A stretch of 64,000 bases of DNA from Eggerthella sp. (GCA_030540085.1 JAUNWY010000001.1:27480-91479); one strand, 5' to 3'. Shown: positions 8,379-16,948, counted from the stretch's first letter. Translations and numbers: made by a program. Notes: a model not told the origin generated them from the sequence alone.

Positions 8379-9014
8379 TTATTTCACCGAAGGCGTATCC
8401 GATGGATCTTTAGGGGCGGTACCCATGTTTACCGAGGGAGCCTGCGCAGCGTTATTCCCTTGGCCGAAAGAGACAACCGGTGCAGCCGAGGCGGCTGCGT
8501 TGGCATCGAAGTTTTCACGCGCGGTAAACTTGAAGAGGCCAGCAACCAGCACCCCAGGGAACGTCTGAATTGCGCTGTTGTACTTCATAACCGTATCGTT
8601 GTAGCTCTGGCGCATGTAGCTGATTTTGTCTTCCGTGGCAGAAATCTCAGCTTGCAGCTGCTGGAAATTGGCATTTGCCTTCAAGTCGGGATAAGCCTCG
8701 GAAACCGCGAACAAGCTCTTCAACGTACCCGAAAGGAAGTTATCGGCAGCCATCTTTTGTTCAGGTGTCGTAGCGTTGCATACCGCAGAACGCGCTTCGG
8801 CTACCTTTTGAAGCGTGCCGCTTTCGTGCGCAGCATAGCCCTTTACCGTTTCCACCAAATTAGGAATAAGATCCAAACGGCGCTGCAGCTGAACATCAAT
8901 TTGCGACCAAGCGTTGTCAACGCGGTTGCGCAGCTGAACAAGGTTGTTGTACAGGGCAATAAGGATGATGGCCAGAATCACCACCACAACAACGATTGCA
9001 ATAATTGCTTCCAT
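8379..9014 (-). CDS. lemA: LemA family protein
   Basis: This 211-residue protein has one N-terminal membrane helix (residues 4-24) followed by the long helical LemA domain. The diagnostic stretch LRNRVDNAWSQIDVQLQRR and RLDLIPNLVETVKGYAAHE is intact, as is the C-terminal FNSAIQ-type NSAIQTFPGVLVA. The last 35 residues are a disordered Ala/Pro/Ser tail. LemA proteins have no agreed function. AGGAGC lies 6 bases before the ATG. Separated from the DUF2207 gene by tRNA-Ser on the opposite strand. Confidence 0.92.
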   Translation of the reverse strand: MEAIIAIVVVVVILAIILIALYNNLVQLRNRVDNAWSQIDVQLQRRLDLIPNLVETVKGYAAHESGTLQKVAEARSAVCNATTPEQKMAADNFLSGTLKSLFAVSEAYPDLKANANFQQLQAEISATEDKISYMRQSYNDTVMKYNSAIQTFPGVLVAGLFKFTARENFDANAAASAAPVVSFGQGNNAAQAPSVNMGTAPKDPSDTPSVK

Positions 9015-9072
9015 AACCTGCTCCTAGCGTTTCTCGCGCAGCCACGCCCGCAGACGCGCTGCCATGATGCGG

Positions 9073-9092
9073 GAAAACCACTGGTGGTTTTC
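9073..9092 (-). terminator. Palindromic terminator-like hairpin after ispE
   Basis: The 20-base palindrome GAAAACCACTGGTGGTTTTC (9073-9092) lies 33 bases past the ispE stop at 9125. The arm itself carries the T run on the minus strand; the stem is short, so termination is plausible rather than certain. Confidence 0.5.
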
Positions 9093-9124
9093 GCCACCCT
9101 ACCTCGAGTTACTCGATGCCTCTA

Positions 9125-10042
9125 TTATAAAGCCTCAACGATGGCAGCACCCAACGGTGAGAAAGACGTTACGCGCGTCCACCATTCGTGCTTGTGCGCT
9201 TCAACCGAAGCTTCACACGCCGCCTGGTAGTTATCGAAAATGCAGCACACCGCCGAACCACTTCCGCACAGCACCACATTTTCCTTGCCAGCGGCAGCCC
9301 TTCCCCACTCAAGAACTTCAGCAACCACTGGCGTTACCGAACAAGCTGCCTTTTCGAGGTTGTTGTACAGGGGAACATCAGCCGCAGCGTTCAAGCCAGC
9401 AAGCGAAGAAAGATACTCGGCGGCAGGCAGAACGGGGGCATCGTCAAACGCTGCATATGCCTTACCCGTAGATACGCCAGCATCGGGGCGAACAAGCAGA
9501 ACGAAGCCAGAACGGGGCTCAAGCTGAGCCTCGAACACGTCGCCCTTACCCGAAAGACGCGCGCAACCTCCTTTCAAGAAGAAGGAAACGTCGGCGCCCA
9601 AACGCGATGCCACTTCCTGCACGCGCTCATCTTCCACGCCAATGCCCCACAACGTTGCTGCGCCAACCAACGCGGCAGCTGCATTGGAAGAGCCTCCGCC
9701 CAAACCCGCTTCAGCGGGAATTACCTTGCTGAGAACCATTTCGATGGTTTCATCCTGCGTGCGGCCTAAAGCCTTTGCCAGCTCAACCACAGCCTTGTAG
9801 GCGATGTTTTCCTCAGCCTTGATCAAAAGCGGGTCGATGGTGAAGGAGCTTTCGCACTTCAGCATTACCTGAAGGCCCTCCCCCGAGCCCTCGTCGTCAA
9901 AACGACGCATAGAAAGCGTGTCGTGAAGGGCCAGCGAGTGCATAATGGTTTGTACCTCATGGAACCCGTTTTCCTGTTTTTCGCCCACCGCCAAAACCAA
10001 GTTCACCTTTGCGGGCGAAATGATCTTAGTGACATTTTTCAT
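9125..10042 (-). CDS. ispE: 4-diphosphocytidyl-2-C-methyl-D-erythritol kinase
   Basis: IspE phosphorylates CDP-methylerythritol in the MEP route to isoprenoid precursors. The 305-residue GHMP-kinase shows the substrate motif PAKVNLVLAVG near the N-terminus, the ATP loop PAEAGLGGGSSNAAAAL (about residues 109-125) and LGADVSFFLKGG. Start chosen at 10042, where GAAGG lies 7 bases upstream and the protein begins MKNVTKI as is usual for the family. An in-frame ATG at 10063, overlapping the tadA stop as ATGA, is an alternative. ispD and ispF occur at 18.5-19.9 kb. Confidence 0.93.
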   Translation of the reverse strand: MKNVTKIISPAKVNLVLAVGEKQENGFHEVQTIMHSLALHDTLSMRRFDDEGSGEGLQVMLKCESSFTIDPLLIKAEENIAYKAVVELAKALGRTQDETIEMVLSKVIPAEAGLGGGSSNAAAALVGAATLWGIGVEDERVQEVASRLGADVSFFLKGGCARLSGKGDVFEAQLEPRSGFVLLVRPDAGVSTGKAYAAFDDAPVLPAAEYLSSLAGLNAAADVPLYNNLEKAACSVTPVVAEVLEWGRAAAGKENVVLCGSGSAVCCIFDNYQAACEASVEAHKHEWWTRVTSFSPLGAAIVEAL

Positions 10043-10059
10043 TGGCAAACCTTCAAGCC

Positions 10060-10638
10060 TCATGCAGAAGCACCATCCTGATTCGATTCTTTATTATCCA
10101 GTTCAGATCTTTCAGCTGCAGACGCAACCGCCTCTTCGGCACGTGCTGCGGCCTTTCTTGCTTTATTGCGCTTGCGTTTTTCGCGAAAAAACGTTTGCAG
10201 CAGCGACGCGCATTCCTCTTCGCATACGCCAGGAGAAACCTCGAACACATGGTTCAACCGCTCGTCGGCGTTCACCTGGTACAGCGAACCCAATGCACCT
10301 GCCTTCGGATCAAATGCGCCAAATACACAACGATCGATACGCGCCTGATGCATAAGCCCCGCACACATGATGCATGGCTCAAGCGTAACGTATACCGTAC
10401 ACCCCGACAGACGCCAAACGCCTAATTTATTTGAGGCTTGTTTCATTGCAAGGAATTCCGCATGACCAGCCGGGTCGGCATCCGTCTCACGGCGATTGTA
10501 GGCAGCGGCGATCACCTCTCCGTCACGTACCACCACTGCGCCGATGGGAACCTCATCAAGCAGTTCCGCTTTGCGCGCTTCAGCAATGGCCAGACGCATG
10601 AATTCAATATCTTGTGCATCCGAAGAAATGAGCTCCAT
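10060..10638 (-). CDS. tadA: tRNA-specific adenosine deaminase
   Basis: TadA converts A34 to inosine in tRNA-Arg(ACG). The deaminase zinc site is intact: H59-A-E61, with the catalytic Glu, and PCIMC (88-92). The C-terminal ~40 residues are Lys/Arg then Ala/Glu rich and are longer than in most TadA proteins. It overlaps the long-start version of ispE by four bases, so the two genes are likely one unit. GGTGGTGAG precedes the ATG. Confidence 0.93.
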   Translation of the reverse strand: MELISSDAQDIEFMRLAIAEARKAELLDEVPIGAVVVRDGEVIAAAYNRRETDADPAGHAEFLAMKQASNKLGVWRLSGCTVYVTLEPCIMCAGLMHQARIDRCVFGAFDPKAGALGSLYQVNADERLNHVFEVSPGVCEEECASLLQTFFREKRKRNKARKAAARAEEAVASAAERSELDNKESNQDGASA

Positions 10639-10679
10639 ATCTCACCACCAAGTTGTGCTATCCTGATTCCTACCGATTC

Positions 10680-10764
10680 GGAGGAATGGCAGAGTGGTTG
10701 AATGCGGCGGTCTTGAAAACCGTTGTGCCGCAAGGCACCGTGGGTTCAAATCCTACTTCCTCCG
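10680..10764 (+). tRNA. tRNA-Ser (anticodon UGA)
   Basis: Acceptor stem GGAGGAA pairs with TTCCTCC, anticodon loop CTTGAAA, long variable arm TGTGCCGCAAGGCACC and T arm GGGTTCAAATCC. CCA is encoded at 10765-10767. It starts 41 bases from the tadA start on the opposite strand. Confidence 0.97.
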
Positions 10765-10777
10765 CCAGAATTTCCAA

Positions 10778-10802
10778 GCCCGTTCAATGAACGGGCTTTT
10801 TG
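10778..10802 (+). terminator. Terminator of tRNA-Ser(UGA)
   Basis: Stem AGCCCGTTC, loop AAT, stem GAACGGGCT, then TTTT. The arms are identical to those of the terminator at 8087. Confidence 0.93.
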
Positions 10803-10908
10803 TTTTATATACCAAGAAACCCGCCACAGACCGTCCCTTTCGCCACCTTGCTCACTTGCGGGGCGGCAAACAAGGCAAACCCTTCGCCCAACCCCGCAAC
10901 GCAATTAA

Positions 10909-11778
10909 CTATTCAGCGAAAAAGGTTTCCATAGCGAAGTCAACGGGCATTTCACGACCCAGCCAAAGACGCTCGGCGATTGCCGCCTGCTGCACAAAGG
11001 GACCAGCGCCGTCAACGGTTTTACAGCCGCAGGAACGCGCCAGCTGTATAAGCTCGGTATCACGGGGGTTGTATACCAGATCCGCCACGATAAGCTCGGG
11101 CCGCAGCATATCCGCCGCAAGAAGGCAGCCAGGATCATCGGGATACCCCACCGTGGTTGTATTTACCACTAGGGCCGATTCGGCAAGCGACGTCCTTAGC
11201 TGATCTTCATCAGAAAGGGCGTAGAGCGAGATCTCGCAGGGAGAATACCCGTGCAATCGCTCGATCAGCTCATATCCCCTTTGCAGATACGACTCCTGCC
11301 GATTGAACACATCAATCTGCGCCACCCCATCGAGCGCCGCTTGAACAGCAACAGCGGAAGCTGCGCCACCAGCCCCCAATACGGTTATCTTCTTCCCACG
11401 CACGTTGATGCCATTCAGCACCAAATTACGCATAAAAGCGGCACCATCGGCGTTGTCGCCCAAAGAACGGCCATTTTGAATCACCACCGTGCTTACCGCG
11501 CCCATAATTTCTGCCGTCCGGGAAATCTCATGAAGATAAGGGACGATGGCATTCTTATACGGCGCCGTTACGTTGTAGCCCAAAAAGCCAAGCGCCTCCA
11601 TGCCGCGCACGGCCGATTCCAAGTTCTCGGGTTTTACATCGAAGGGAACAAAGGCATAATCGTAGCCCATCCTCTCGAACACAGCATTGTGGATAGCCGG
11701 CGAGCCGGAATACGTTACAGGCGAGCCAATAAGACCCACCAGCCTTGTGGAGCCGGAAATACGAGTTACCGCGTCCAT
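10909..11778 (-). CDS. aroE: Shikimate dehydrogenase family protein
   Basis: AroE reduces 3-dehydroshikimate with NADPH. The 289-residue protein has the substrate motif GSPVTYSGSPAIHN, the catalytic-Lys motif NVTAPYK and the nucleotide loop GAGGAASAV. Two positions differ from textbook AroE: GDNADG replaces G-NTDG, and the C-terminal DGxGMLVxQ motif reads DGAGPFVQQ. Quinate or another hydroxy acid is therefore possible. Start chosen at 11778, which has GGAAGGG four bases upstream; an earlier in-frame start at 11820 lacks a ribosome site. No aro operon surrounds it. Confidence 0.82.
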   Translation of the reverse strand: MDAVTRISGSTRLVGLIGSPVTYSGSPAIHNAVFERMGYDYAFVPFDVKPENLESAVRGMEALGFLGYNVTAPYKNAIVPYLHEISRTAEIMGAVSTVVIQNGRSLGDNADGAAFMRNLVLNGINVRGKKITVLGAGGAASAVAVQAALDGVAQIDVFNRQESYLQRGYELIERLHGYSPCEISLYALSDEDQLRTSLAESALVVNTTTVGYPDDPGCLLAADMLRPELIVADLVYNPRDTELIQLARSCGCKTVDGAGPFVQQAAIAERLWLGREMPVDFAMETFFAE

Positions 11779-11911
11779 ACAACCCTTCCCATCACGCGAG
11801 CCATGCTCGCAAGCGTCCATATATCGGACGAATTACGCTGAAAACAACTCTACCGCAAAAGCCCAGTCGCGTGAAAAGAAACGGCATTTCCCACCGTTGG
11901 CGCACAACAGG

Positions 11912-13717
11912 CTAGCCTTCCATCTGCTCGGCAACTAGCAGCCATTCCTCTTCCAAGGATTCAATGCGCTGTTCGAGCTCGTGGATACCCGCCTGTGCTT
12001 CGCCTAATGCCTGATAGTCATAAGGATCAACCTTCAGCAGGTCCTCCTTGGCCTGGGCGAGCTTCTTTTCCTGCGTCTTCATCTTGTTCTCGATGGAGCG
12101 TGCCTGCTTTTTAAGCTCGCGAACCTCGGCGGCAGAAAGCCCTGATTGGGCCTGGGACTGAGCAGCGCTTCCCTGCTTTGACGCGTTTGACGTCTTGTCT
12201 GATTGGGCCCTGCGATCTTCTTCAAGCAATTCAAGGTACTCGTCCACGCCACGAGGACAATGTGTGAGCTTGCCGTTGATAAGCGCAAACTGATCGTCGG
12301 TTACGCGCTCCATCAGGTAGCGATCATGACTTACCACGATCAACGTACCCGGCCAGGTATCGAGCAGATTTTCCATGGCGACGGTCATATCGGTGTCAAG
12401 GTCATTGCTGGGCTCGTCCAAGATAAGCACGTTCGGCGAATCAAGCAGAATCAGCATCAACTGCAAACGGCGCTTCTGGCCACCGGAAAGCGTTTCGACC
12501 GGCATATTCAAATGGGCATTGGTGAATCCCAACTGCTCAAGCAACTGAGCAGGGGAAACTTCCTTGCCATCAATCATATAACGAGCGCTGTATCGAGAAA
12601 GGACCTCGCGAACGCGATCGCCCTTCAGCTTTTCCAGCTCTTCAAGTTTCTGGGAAAGGAAGGCGAATTTCACGGTTTTGCCAATTTTCACGCGCCCCGC
12701 TTGAGGGCGGAGCTTGCCCTGAACAATATCGAGCAGCGTCGATTTGCCAGCACCGTTTGCACCCAAAAGACCGTAGCGATCACCAGGACCGATCATCCAG
12801 GTAACATCATCGAGGACCTTGTTCTGCCCGTAGGAAAACGAGGCATCGATCACATCAACGCACTTCTTCCCCAATCGGGAAATTGCAGCACGCTTAAGCT
12901 CGGTAGTGTTACGAAGCGGAGGCTCTTCCGCAATAAGAGCACGTGCCGTTTCAACATGAAAACGCGGCTTGCTAGAGCGTGCCCGAGCGCCACGGGAAAG
13001 AAACGCTAACTCGCGGCGGATAAGGTTTTGCCTTTTCTGCTCCGCCACCTCGGCCTGACGCTGACGCTCCACACGCTGAAGGATATAGGCGGAATAGCCG
13101 CCTTCGAATGGTTCGGCAATGCCATCGTGTACTTCCCACATGCGAAGGCACACTTCGTCGAGGAACCAGCGATCGTGCGTTACCACCACCAGGGCCCCAG
13201 CACCACGTGAAAAGCGCTTCTTAAGGTGCTTTGCCAGCCAGTTGATGGCAACCACATCAAGATGATTGGTGGGCTCGTCAAGCAGCAATACATCGGCATC
13301 GGCAATCAGCACACGGGCAAGGTCAACGCGGCGGCGCTGGCCACCGGAAAGCGTGCCAACCTCGGCATCCCAATCCAGGTCGCCGATCATGCCGTCGATG
13401 ATATCGCGGATGCGAGCATCGGACGCCCATTCGTACTCGGGCGTATCGCCCACCACATTCCATCCGATGGACTTCGCGTCGTCTAGCTCATCTACCTGGC
13501 GAAGAGAGGCAAAGCGAACACCGCCCGTTCGCAGCACGCGGCCATCATCTGGTTCAACCGTTCCGTCGAATAAACCCAAAAGCGACGATTTGCCGTCGCC
13601 GTTACGGCCAACAACGCCCACGCAATCACCATCGTCAACGCCAAGGGAAAGCGATTCGAAGATCACCTTCGTGGGGTATTCCAAATGCACATTTTCACAG
13701 CCAAACAGAAAGGCCAT
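11912..13717 (-). CDS. ABC-F family ATPase (Uup/EttA-like)
   Basis: This 601-residue soluble protein has two ABC ATPase domains and no membrane part, as in ABC-F translation factors that bind the ribosomal E site. Walker A motifs are GRNGDGKS and GANGAGKS; signatures are TLSGGQRRR and TLSGGQKRR, and Walker B motifs VLLLDEPTNHLD and VLILDEPSNDLD. The linker between domains is about 80 residues, and the C-terminus forms a coiled coil (about 530-601) as in Uup. AAAGGAG lies 10 bases upstream. Whether it gives antibiotic protection or general ribosome rescue cannot be told from sequence. Confidence 0.9.
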   Translation of the reverse strand: MAFLFGCENVHLEYPTKVIFESLSLGVDDGDCVGVVGRNGDGKSSLLGLFDGTVEPDDGRVLRTGGVRFASLRQVDELDDAKSIGWNVVGDTPEYEWASDARIRDIIDGMIGDLDWDAEVGTLSGGQRRRVDLARVLIADADVLLLDEPTNHLDVVAINWLAKHLKKRFSRGAGALVVVTHDRWFLDEVCLRMWEVHDGIAEPFEGGYSAYILQRVERQRQAEVAEQKRQNLIRRELAFLSRGARARSSKPRFHVETARALIAEEPPLRNTTELKRAAISRLGKKCVDVIDASFSYGQNKVLDDVTWMIGPGDRYGLLGANGAGKSTLLDIVQGKLRPQAGRVKIGKTVKFAFLSQKLEELEKLKGDRVREVLSRYSARYMIDGKEVSPAQLLEQLGFTNAHLNMPVETLSGGQKRRLQLMLILLDSPNVLILDEPSNDLDTDMTVAMENLLDTWPGTLIVVSHDRYLMERVTDDQFALINGKLTHCPRGVDEYLELLEEDRRAQSDKTSNASKQGSAAQSQAQSGLSAAEVRELKKQARSIENKMKTQEKKLAQAKEDLLKVDPYDYQALGEAQAGIHELEQRIESLEEEWLLVAEQMEG

Positions 13718-13936
13718 TGCCCGTTGCTCCTTTGCTCGCGCCTCCCCCTATCGGAAAGCCATCATATGAGTATATCTGCATTTCCGCCGTATCTGCCGCC
13801 CTCAGGCCGGCATTAGCGCATATCTTCAAGAGCACAGCACGATTCACCCCGCAACGTCCTCGAGATGCCGCTGGCGCCGCGATTCGCCGTAAAAAATGTA
13901 CATCCCCCGCAGCGTAAATTTTTCGGCTTGCGCTTT

Positions 13937-13945
13937 TGCTATAGT
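13937..13945 (+). promoter_or_regulatory. Extended -10 promoter of hemH, leaderless
   Basis: TGC followed by TATAGT ends 7 bases before the ATG at 13953. There is no Shine-Dalgarno sequence in between and no good -35. The geometry fits transcription starting at or beside the start codon. Confidence 0.55.
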
Positions 13946-13952
13946 CCCAATC

Positions 13953-14987
13953 ATGGATTTGAAGAAAGAAAAAACAGGCATTGTTCTCATCAATACGGGT
14001 TCCCCCGACTCCCCCGAGCCGCAGGACATTCGCCCGTACCTGATCGAATTTCTTTCCGACCGAAATATCATCAAGGTTCCGCCAGCCATCTGGCAACCCA
14101 TCTTGCGTCTTTTCATCGTCCGAACCAGGCCGAAGAAAACAGCTCCGCGCTACCAGCAGATTTGGACGCCCAATGGTTCGCCACTTGCGGTCGAATCACG
14201 CGCTCAGTGCGATGCATTGAACGAGCGCCTTACCAAGGCAGGCATCAACGCTCTATGCGAAGTTGGCATGCGCTATGGCAATCCTTCGATAAGCCATGCC
14301 CTGCAAAAGCTTGAAGCTGCTGGATGCAGTAAAGTTGTTGCGCTGCCCCTGTTCCCCCAAACTGCCTTCAGCACTGTTAAAACGTGCAAGGAAGCCATAC
14401 AGGATAGGATCAGCAAGCATCCCAGCTTATCGCTTGGGGCGATTGTCGAAGGCTACAGCGATAACCCTCTATACGCACAGGCACTCGCTGCATCCATACG
14501 CGATGCTTGGGAGTATCGCCCAGGCAGCAAGCTTCTTCTCTCGTTCCACTCAATCCCCCTTGCAGACATCGAAGCAGGCGACACTTACGTGGAGCAGATC
14601 AAAGCCTGTACGCATCGGGCAATGGAGCTGCTTGGGATACCTCAATCCGACTGGGCCATTGCCTACCACTCGCGCTTCGAGGATTCGCGCGCGTGGGTTA
14701 CGCCCCACCCCAAAACCCTCCTTGCCCAATGGGCTGCCGAGGGAGTTTCGCGGATAGCCTTGGCAACGCCTGGCTTTGCTTCCGACTGCCTTGAATCGCT
14801 CTATGACATCAAATCGGTAGCGTCCGACCACTTCCGCGCTTTATGCAACAAAAACAACGTTACCGCAGACGTTACCTATATCCCCTGCTTAAACCATCGC
14901 GAAGACCACATTGACCTGCTATTTGATGTGGCGGAAAAGGCGATGGAATCAATCGATACGGCGGAAAAGGCTGCGATATCGATTTAG
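13953..14987 (+). CDS. hemH: Ferrochelatase (protoporphyrin or coproporphyrin III)
   Basis: This 344-residue enzyme inserts iron into a porphyrin in haem synthesis. Expected motifs are present: GIVLINTGSPDSP at the N-terminus, LLSFHSIP containing the catalytic His, YHSRFEDSRAWVTPHP and ASDCLESLYDIK containing the conserved Glu. In Gram-positive bacteria this family usually works on coproporphyrin III; the window holds no other haem gene to confirm the pathway. The start at 13953 is chosen because the protein then begins as in homologues and lies 7 bases behind an extended -10 box. Confidence 0.9.
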   Translation: MDLKKEKTGIVLINTGSPDSPEPQDIRPYLIEFLSDRNIIKVPPAIWQPILRLFIVRTRPKKTAPRYQQIWTPNGSPLAVESRAQCDALNERLTKAGINALCEVGMRYGNPSISHALQKLEAAGCSKVVALPLFPQTAFSTVKTCKEAIQDRISKHPSLSLGAIVEGYSDNPLYAQALAASIRDAWEYRPGSKLLLSFHSIPLADIEAGDTYVEQIKACTHRAMELLGIPQSDWAIAYHSRFEDSRAWVTPHPKTLLAQWAAEGVSRIALATPGFASDCLESLYDIKSVASDHFRALCNKNNVTADVTYIPCLNHREDHIDLLFDVAEKAMESIDTAEKAAISI

Positions 14988-15135
14988 CATCGAGTGGCGC
15001 CATTAGAAAATTCGGCCCTGGAACGAATGGAGATATAGGGCGTAAAGTGCATCTGTCTGTGCGTCTGTCTAGCCTATCGCAGGGGTACCTCGCTTTGAAA
15101 TACCGCTCCTCAAGCCAAAACCTCGACCATCAACA

Positions 15136-15173
15136 AAATAGGCTGGATGCGTTTTCTCACATCCAGCCTATTT
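15136..15173. terminator. Perfect 14-bp hairpin after hemH
   Basis: AAATAGGCTGGATG (15136-15149) pairs exactly with CATCCAGCCTATTT (15160-15173). It lies 150 bases past the hemH stop and 80 bases past the uspA stop on the other strand; A and T runs within the arms allow termination in both directions. Confidence 0.65.
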
Positions 15174-15217
15174 AAAAGCATCTACTAGCCCCATTTAGGA
15201 CCTTACGATACAAAGGA

Positions 15218-15243
15218 AAGGCCCGCTTCCAGAGCGAGCCTTC
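15218..15243 (-). terminator. Terminator of the universal stress protein gene
   Basis: AAGGC-C-CGCT pairs with AGCG-A-GCCTT around TCCAG; on the minus strand the stem is followed by TTTCCTTTG. It lies ten bases past the stop at 15253. Confidence 0.75.
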
Positions 15244-15252
15244 TATCCTTAT

Positions 15253-15729
15253 TTATTTGATTACCAATACGGGCATCGGTGCTTCACGCAGAACAGCGTA
15301 GGAAACCGAACCGAGAACGCCGCGAATTGCGCCAAGGCCACGAGAGCCCATTACGATAAGGTCAGCGTTAACCTTTTCAGCATAGCCGAGAATGTCAGCT
15401 GCCGGCGTGTAGCCAGGGATTACCTCAATAGTTGCCTTGTCGCCCAAGGAATCGAGCGAATCGCCAATGCCTTCCTTAACCTTTTCGGTTTCTTCATCAA
15501 TGGTCTTGTTGTAAAGGGCCATGATGTCCTCAACGGAAAGCAGGTACTGCTGAGGATCGAACGAAGCGCTGTTGAAGTTTGCGGGAAGCTGAGCGTTGGG
15601 ATGCGTGGTTACAAATACCACATGAAGCTTTGCGGCTTCTTCGCCGCCAACGATTTCGGCAGCCTTCTTTACAGCAGCAAGAGCCTGGTCGGATCCATCA
15701 TATGCAACGACAACGTTTTCGAAAACCAT
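15253..15729 (-). CDS. Universal stress protein (UspA family)
   Basis: This 158-residue protein has the UspA alpha/beta fold with the ATP-binding motif GSRGLGAIRGVLGSVS near the C-terminus and the N-terminal VVAYDGSDQALAAV. Members respond to starvation, hypoxia or envelope stress, usually by unknown means. Start at 15729 has AAGGAGGGG five bases upstream, better than the in-frame start at 15771. Two GAAC/GTTC palindrome-like boxes lie about 80 bases upstream (15806-15831), resembling sites near tetR and lysR in this window. Confidence 0.92.
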   Translation of the reverse strand: MVFENVVVAYDGSDQALAAVKKAAEIVGGEEAAKLHVVFVTTHPNAQLPANFNSASFDPQQYLLSVEDIMALYNKTIDEETEKVKEGIGDSLDSLGDKATIEVIPGYTPAADILGYAEKVNADLIVMGSRGLGAIRGVLGSVSYAVLREAPMPVLVIK

Positions 15730-15805
15730 CGTTACCCCTCCTTGAAGTGTTGCAGCAAGCCCCTCGCACACCTACGGTGCATGCCTGCTTCTGATGGTTC
15801 AAGGA

Positions 15806-15831
15806 TAACACGTTCACATGTTCCCGAACAG
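15806..15831. promoter_or_regulatory. Tandem ACACGTTC/ACATGTTC boxes upstream of uspA
   Basis: AACACGTTC (15807-15815) is followed directly by ACATGTTC (15816-15823) and CCGAACA. These are half or near-full versions of the GAAC-N2-GTTC palindrome seen at 16839, 53083-53116, 54118-54176 and 56967. Confidence 0.4.
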
Positions 15832-15962
15832 TATCCAATAGAACTAAATAGCCAGTTCAAAGCAAATGAATTACAATAATTAATAATCATTTACGATTCT
15901 GCGAGCGATATGTTTGACCATTTCGAACGACCCAACAATAGCGCCCGACGTCCACCACGCAC

Positions 15963-16002
15963 AAAAAGGCCTCCCATTTCTTTCAACATGAAATGGAAGG
16001 CC
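15963..16002 (-). terminator. Terminator of the tetR-type gene
   Basis: GGCCT-C-CCATTTC pairs with GAAATGG-A-AGGCC around TTTCAACAT. On the minus strand TTTTTG follows the stem. The ~90 bases between it and the stop at 16091 hold nothing recognisable. Confidence 0.8.
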
Positions 16003-16090
16003 GTTCATAGGCTTTCATTGTTCAGTTTCGGAAACACGCACCGCAAAACAGGGCGCCTGAGCGTGTGCCGGAAACGCCAGGCAAAAGCGG

Positions 16091-16759
16091 TTACTTCAAG
16101 AAGCAGCCCTTCGATTCCAGGGGCTCAATGTTGAGCTTCATGTTTGGATCTACGGCAATAGAAAGCAAATAGGTTTTGATGGCCTCATCTACTTCGTATT
16201 CAATGTCGATATTGCCTTCGAATACGCACCAATAGAACAGCAAGCCCGTCGACGCAGCAGCAATACGGAGCATGGCTTCGTCAAGATCGACATCGTTGCG
16301 CACAATACCCAACTCGATAGCTTCTTCGAGATAACTACGAACCGAAACGATAATAAAGTCGTCTTCAGCATCGCGGTGCATGAAATCGAAAAATGGATTG
16401 TGGTTGGAAGCGTACAAGCCAGAAACGAACTCAAGGCCCATGTCCATACAGTACTCAACATAGGCACGATACAAAAGAAGGACGCGCTCAATTGGACCGT
16501 ATTCATCGCTGCCCTCGAGGGCTTTCTGGCGATAGGGTGCGAAAGCATACTTCAGGTAATAGGAAATAAGATCTTCCTTGCCGCTGAACAGGTTATAGAA
16601 ACTGCCTGTTGAAAGCCCAGCTTCATCGCAAATGTTGCGAACGGTAAGCTGCTTCATGCCATCGCGGTTCACAAGCTTGATAGCAGCCTTCAAAAGCTTT
16701 TCACGCGTCACCTGAGCCCTTGTTTCATGAACAGACACGTACTGGTTCCGCCTTATCAT
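16091..16759 (-). CDS. TetR family transcriptional regulator
   Basis: This 222-residue repressor has a TetR DNA-binding domain (about residues 10-65): TREKLLKAAIKLVNRDG, then the helix-turn-helix LTVRNICDEAGLSTGSFYNLF, followed by a ligand/dimer domain without a recognisable specificity. No target gene is adjacent: uspA is downstream with its own terminator between, cysS upstream. Start chosen at the ATG 16759 with GGAAGG nine bases upstream; a TTG two codons earlier would sit too close to that site. A 7-bp inverted repeat lies just upstream and may be its own operator. Confidence 0.88.
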   Translation of the reverse strand: MIRRNQYVSVHETRAQVTREKLLKAAIKLVNRDGMKQLTVRNICDEAGLSTGSFYNLFSGKEDLISYYLKYAFAPYRQKALEGSDEYGPIERVLLLYRAYVEYCMDMGLEFVSGLYASNHNPFFDFMHRDAEDDFIIVSVRSYLEEAIELGIVRNDVDLDEAMLRIAAASTGLLFYWCVFEGNIDIEYEVDEAIKTYLLSIAVDPNMKLNIEPLESKGCFLK

Positions 16760-16795
16760 GGGCAATCCCCTTCCAACTTTCCGCAGTATTCTAAA

Positions 16796-16823
16796 CCATA
16801 CACGATTACGTCATATTGTATGG
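16796..16823. promoter_or_regulatory. Operator-like inverted repeat upstream of tetR
   Basis: CCATACA (16796-16802) and TGTATGG (16817-16823) are exact inverted repeats separated by 14 bases. They lie 37-64 bases upstream of the tetR start. A GAACATGTTC palindrome follows at 16839-16848. TetR repressors commonly autoregulate from such sites. Confidence 0.45.
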
Positions 16824-16838
16824 ATTGCTCCAACAAAT

Positions 16839-16848
16839 GAACATGTTC
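16839..16848. promoter_or_regulatory. GAACATGTTC palindrome upstream of tetR
   Basis: A perfect ten-base palindrome about 80 bases upstream of the tetR start, matching boxes found upstream of uspA, lysR and two small membrane protein genes. Confidence 0.4.
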
Positions 16849-16920
16849 TAACAAGGTTTTACCATGCGGCCAAAATCCAATCGCCGCAAACGCAATACCT
16901 TCTGTAAACGTACCGCCAGG

Positions 16921-16948
16921 AAAAGCAAACGGGGGCCTAAGGCCCCCG
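16921..16948 (-). terminator. Terminator of cysS
   Basis: CGGGGGCC (16930-16937), loop TAA, GGCCCCCG (16941-16948); on the minus strand the stem is followed by TTTGCTTTT. It lies 12 bases past the cysS stop. Confidence 0.88.
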
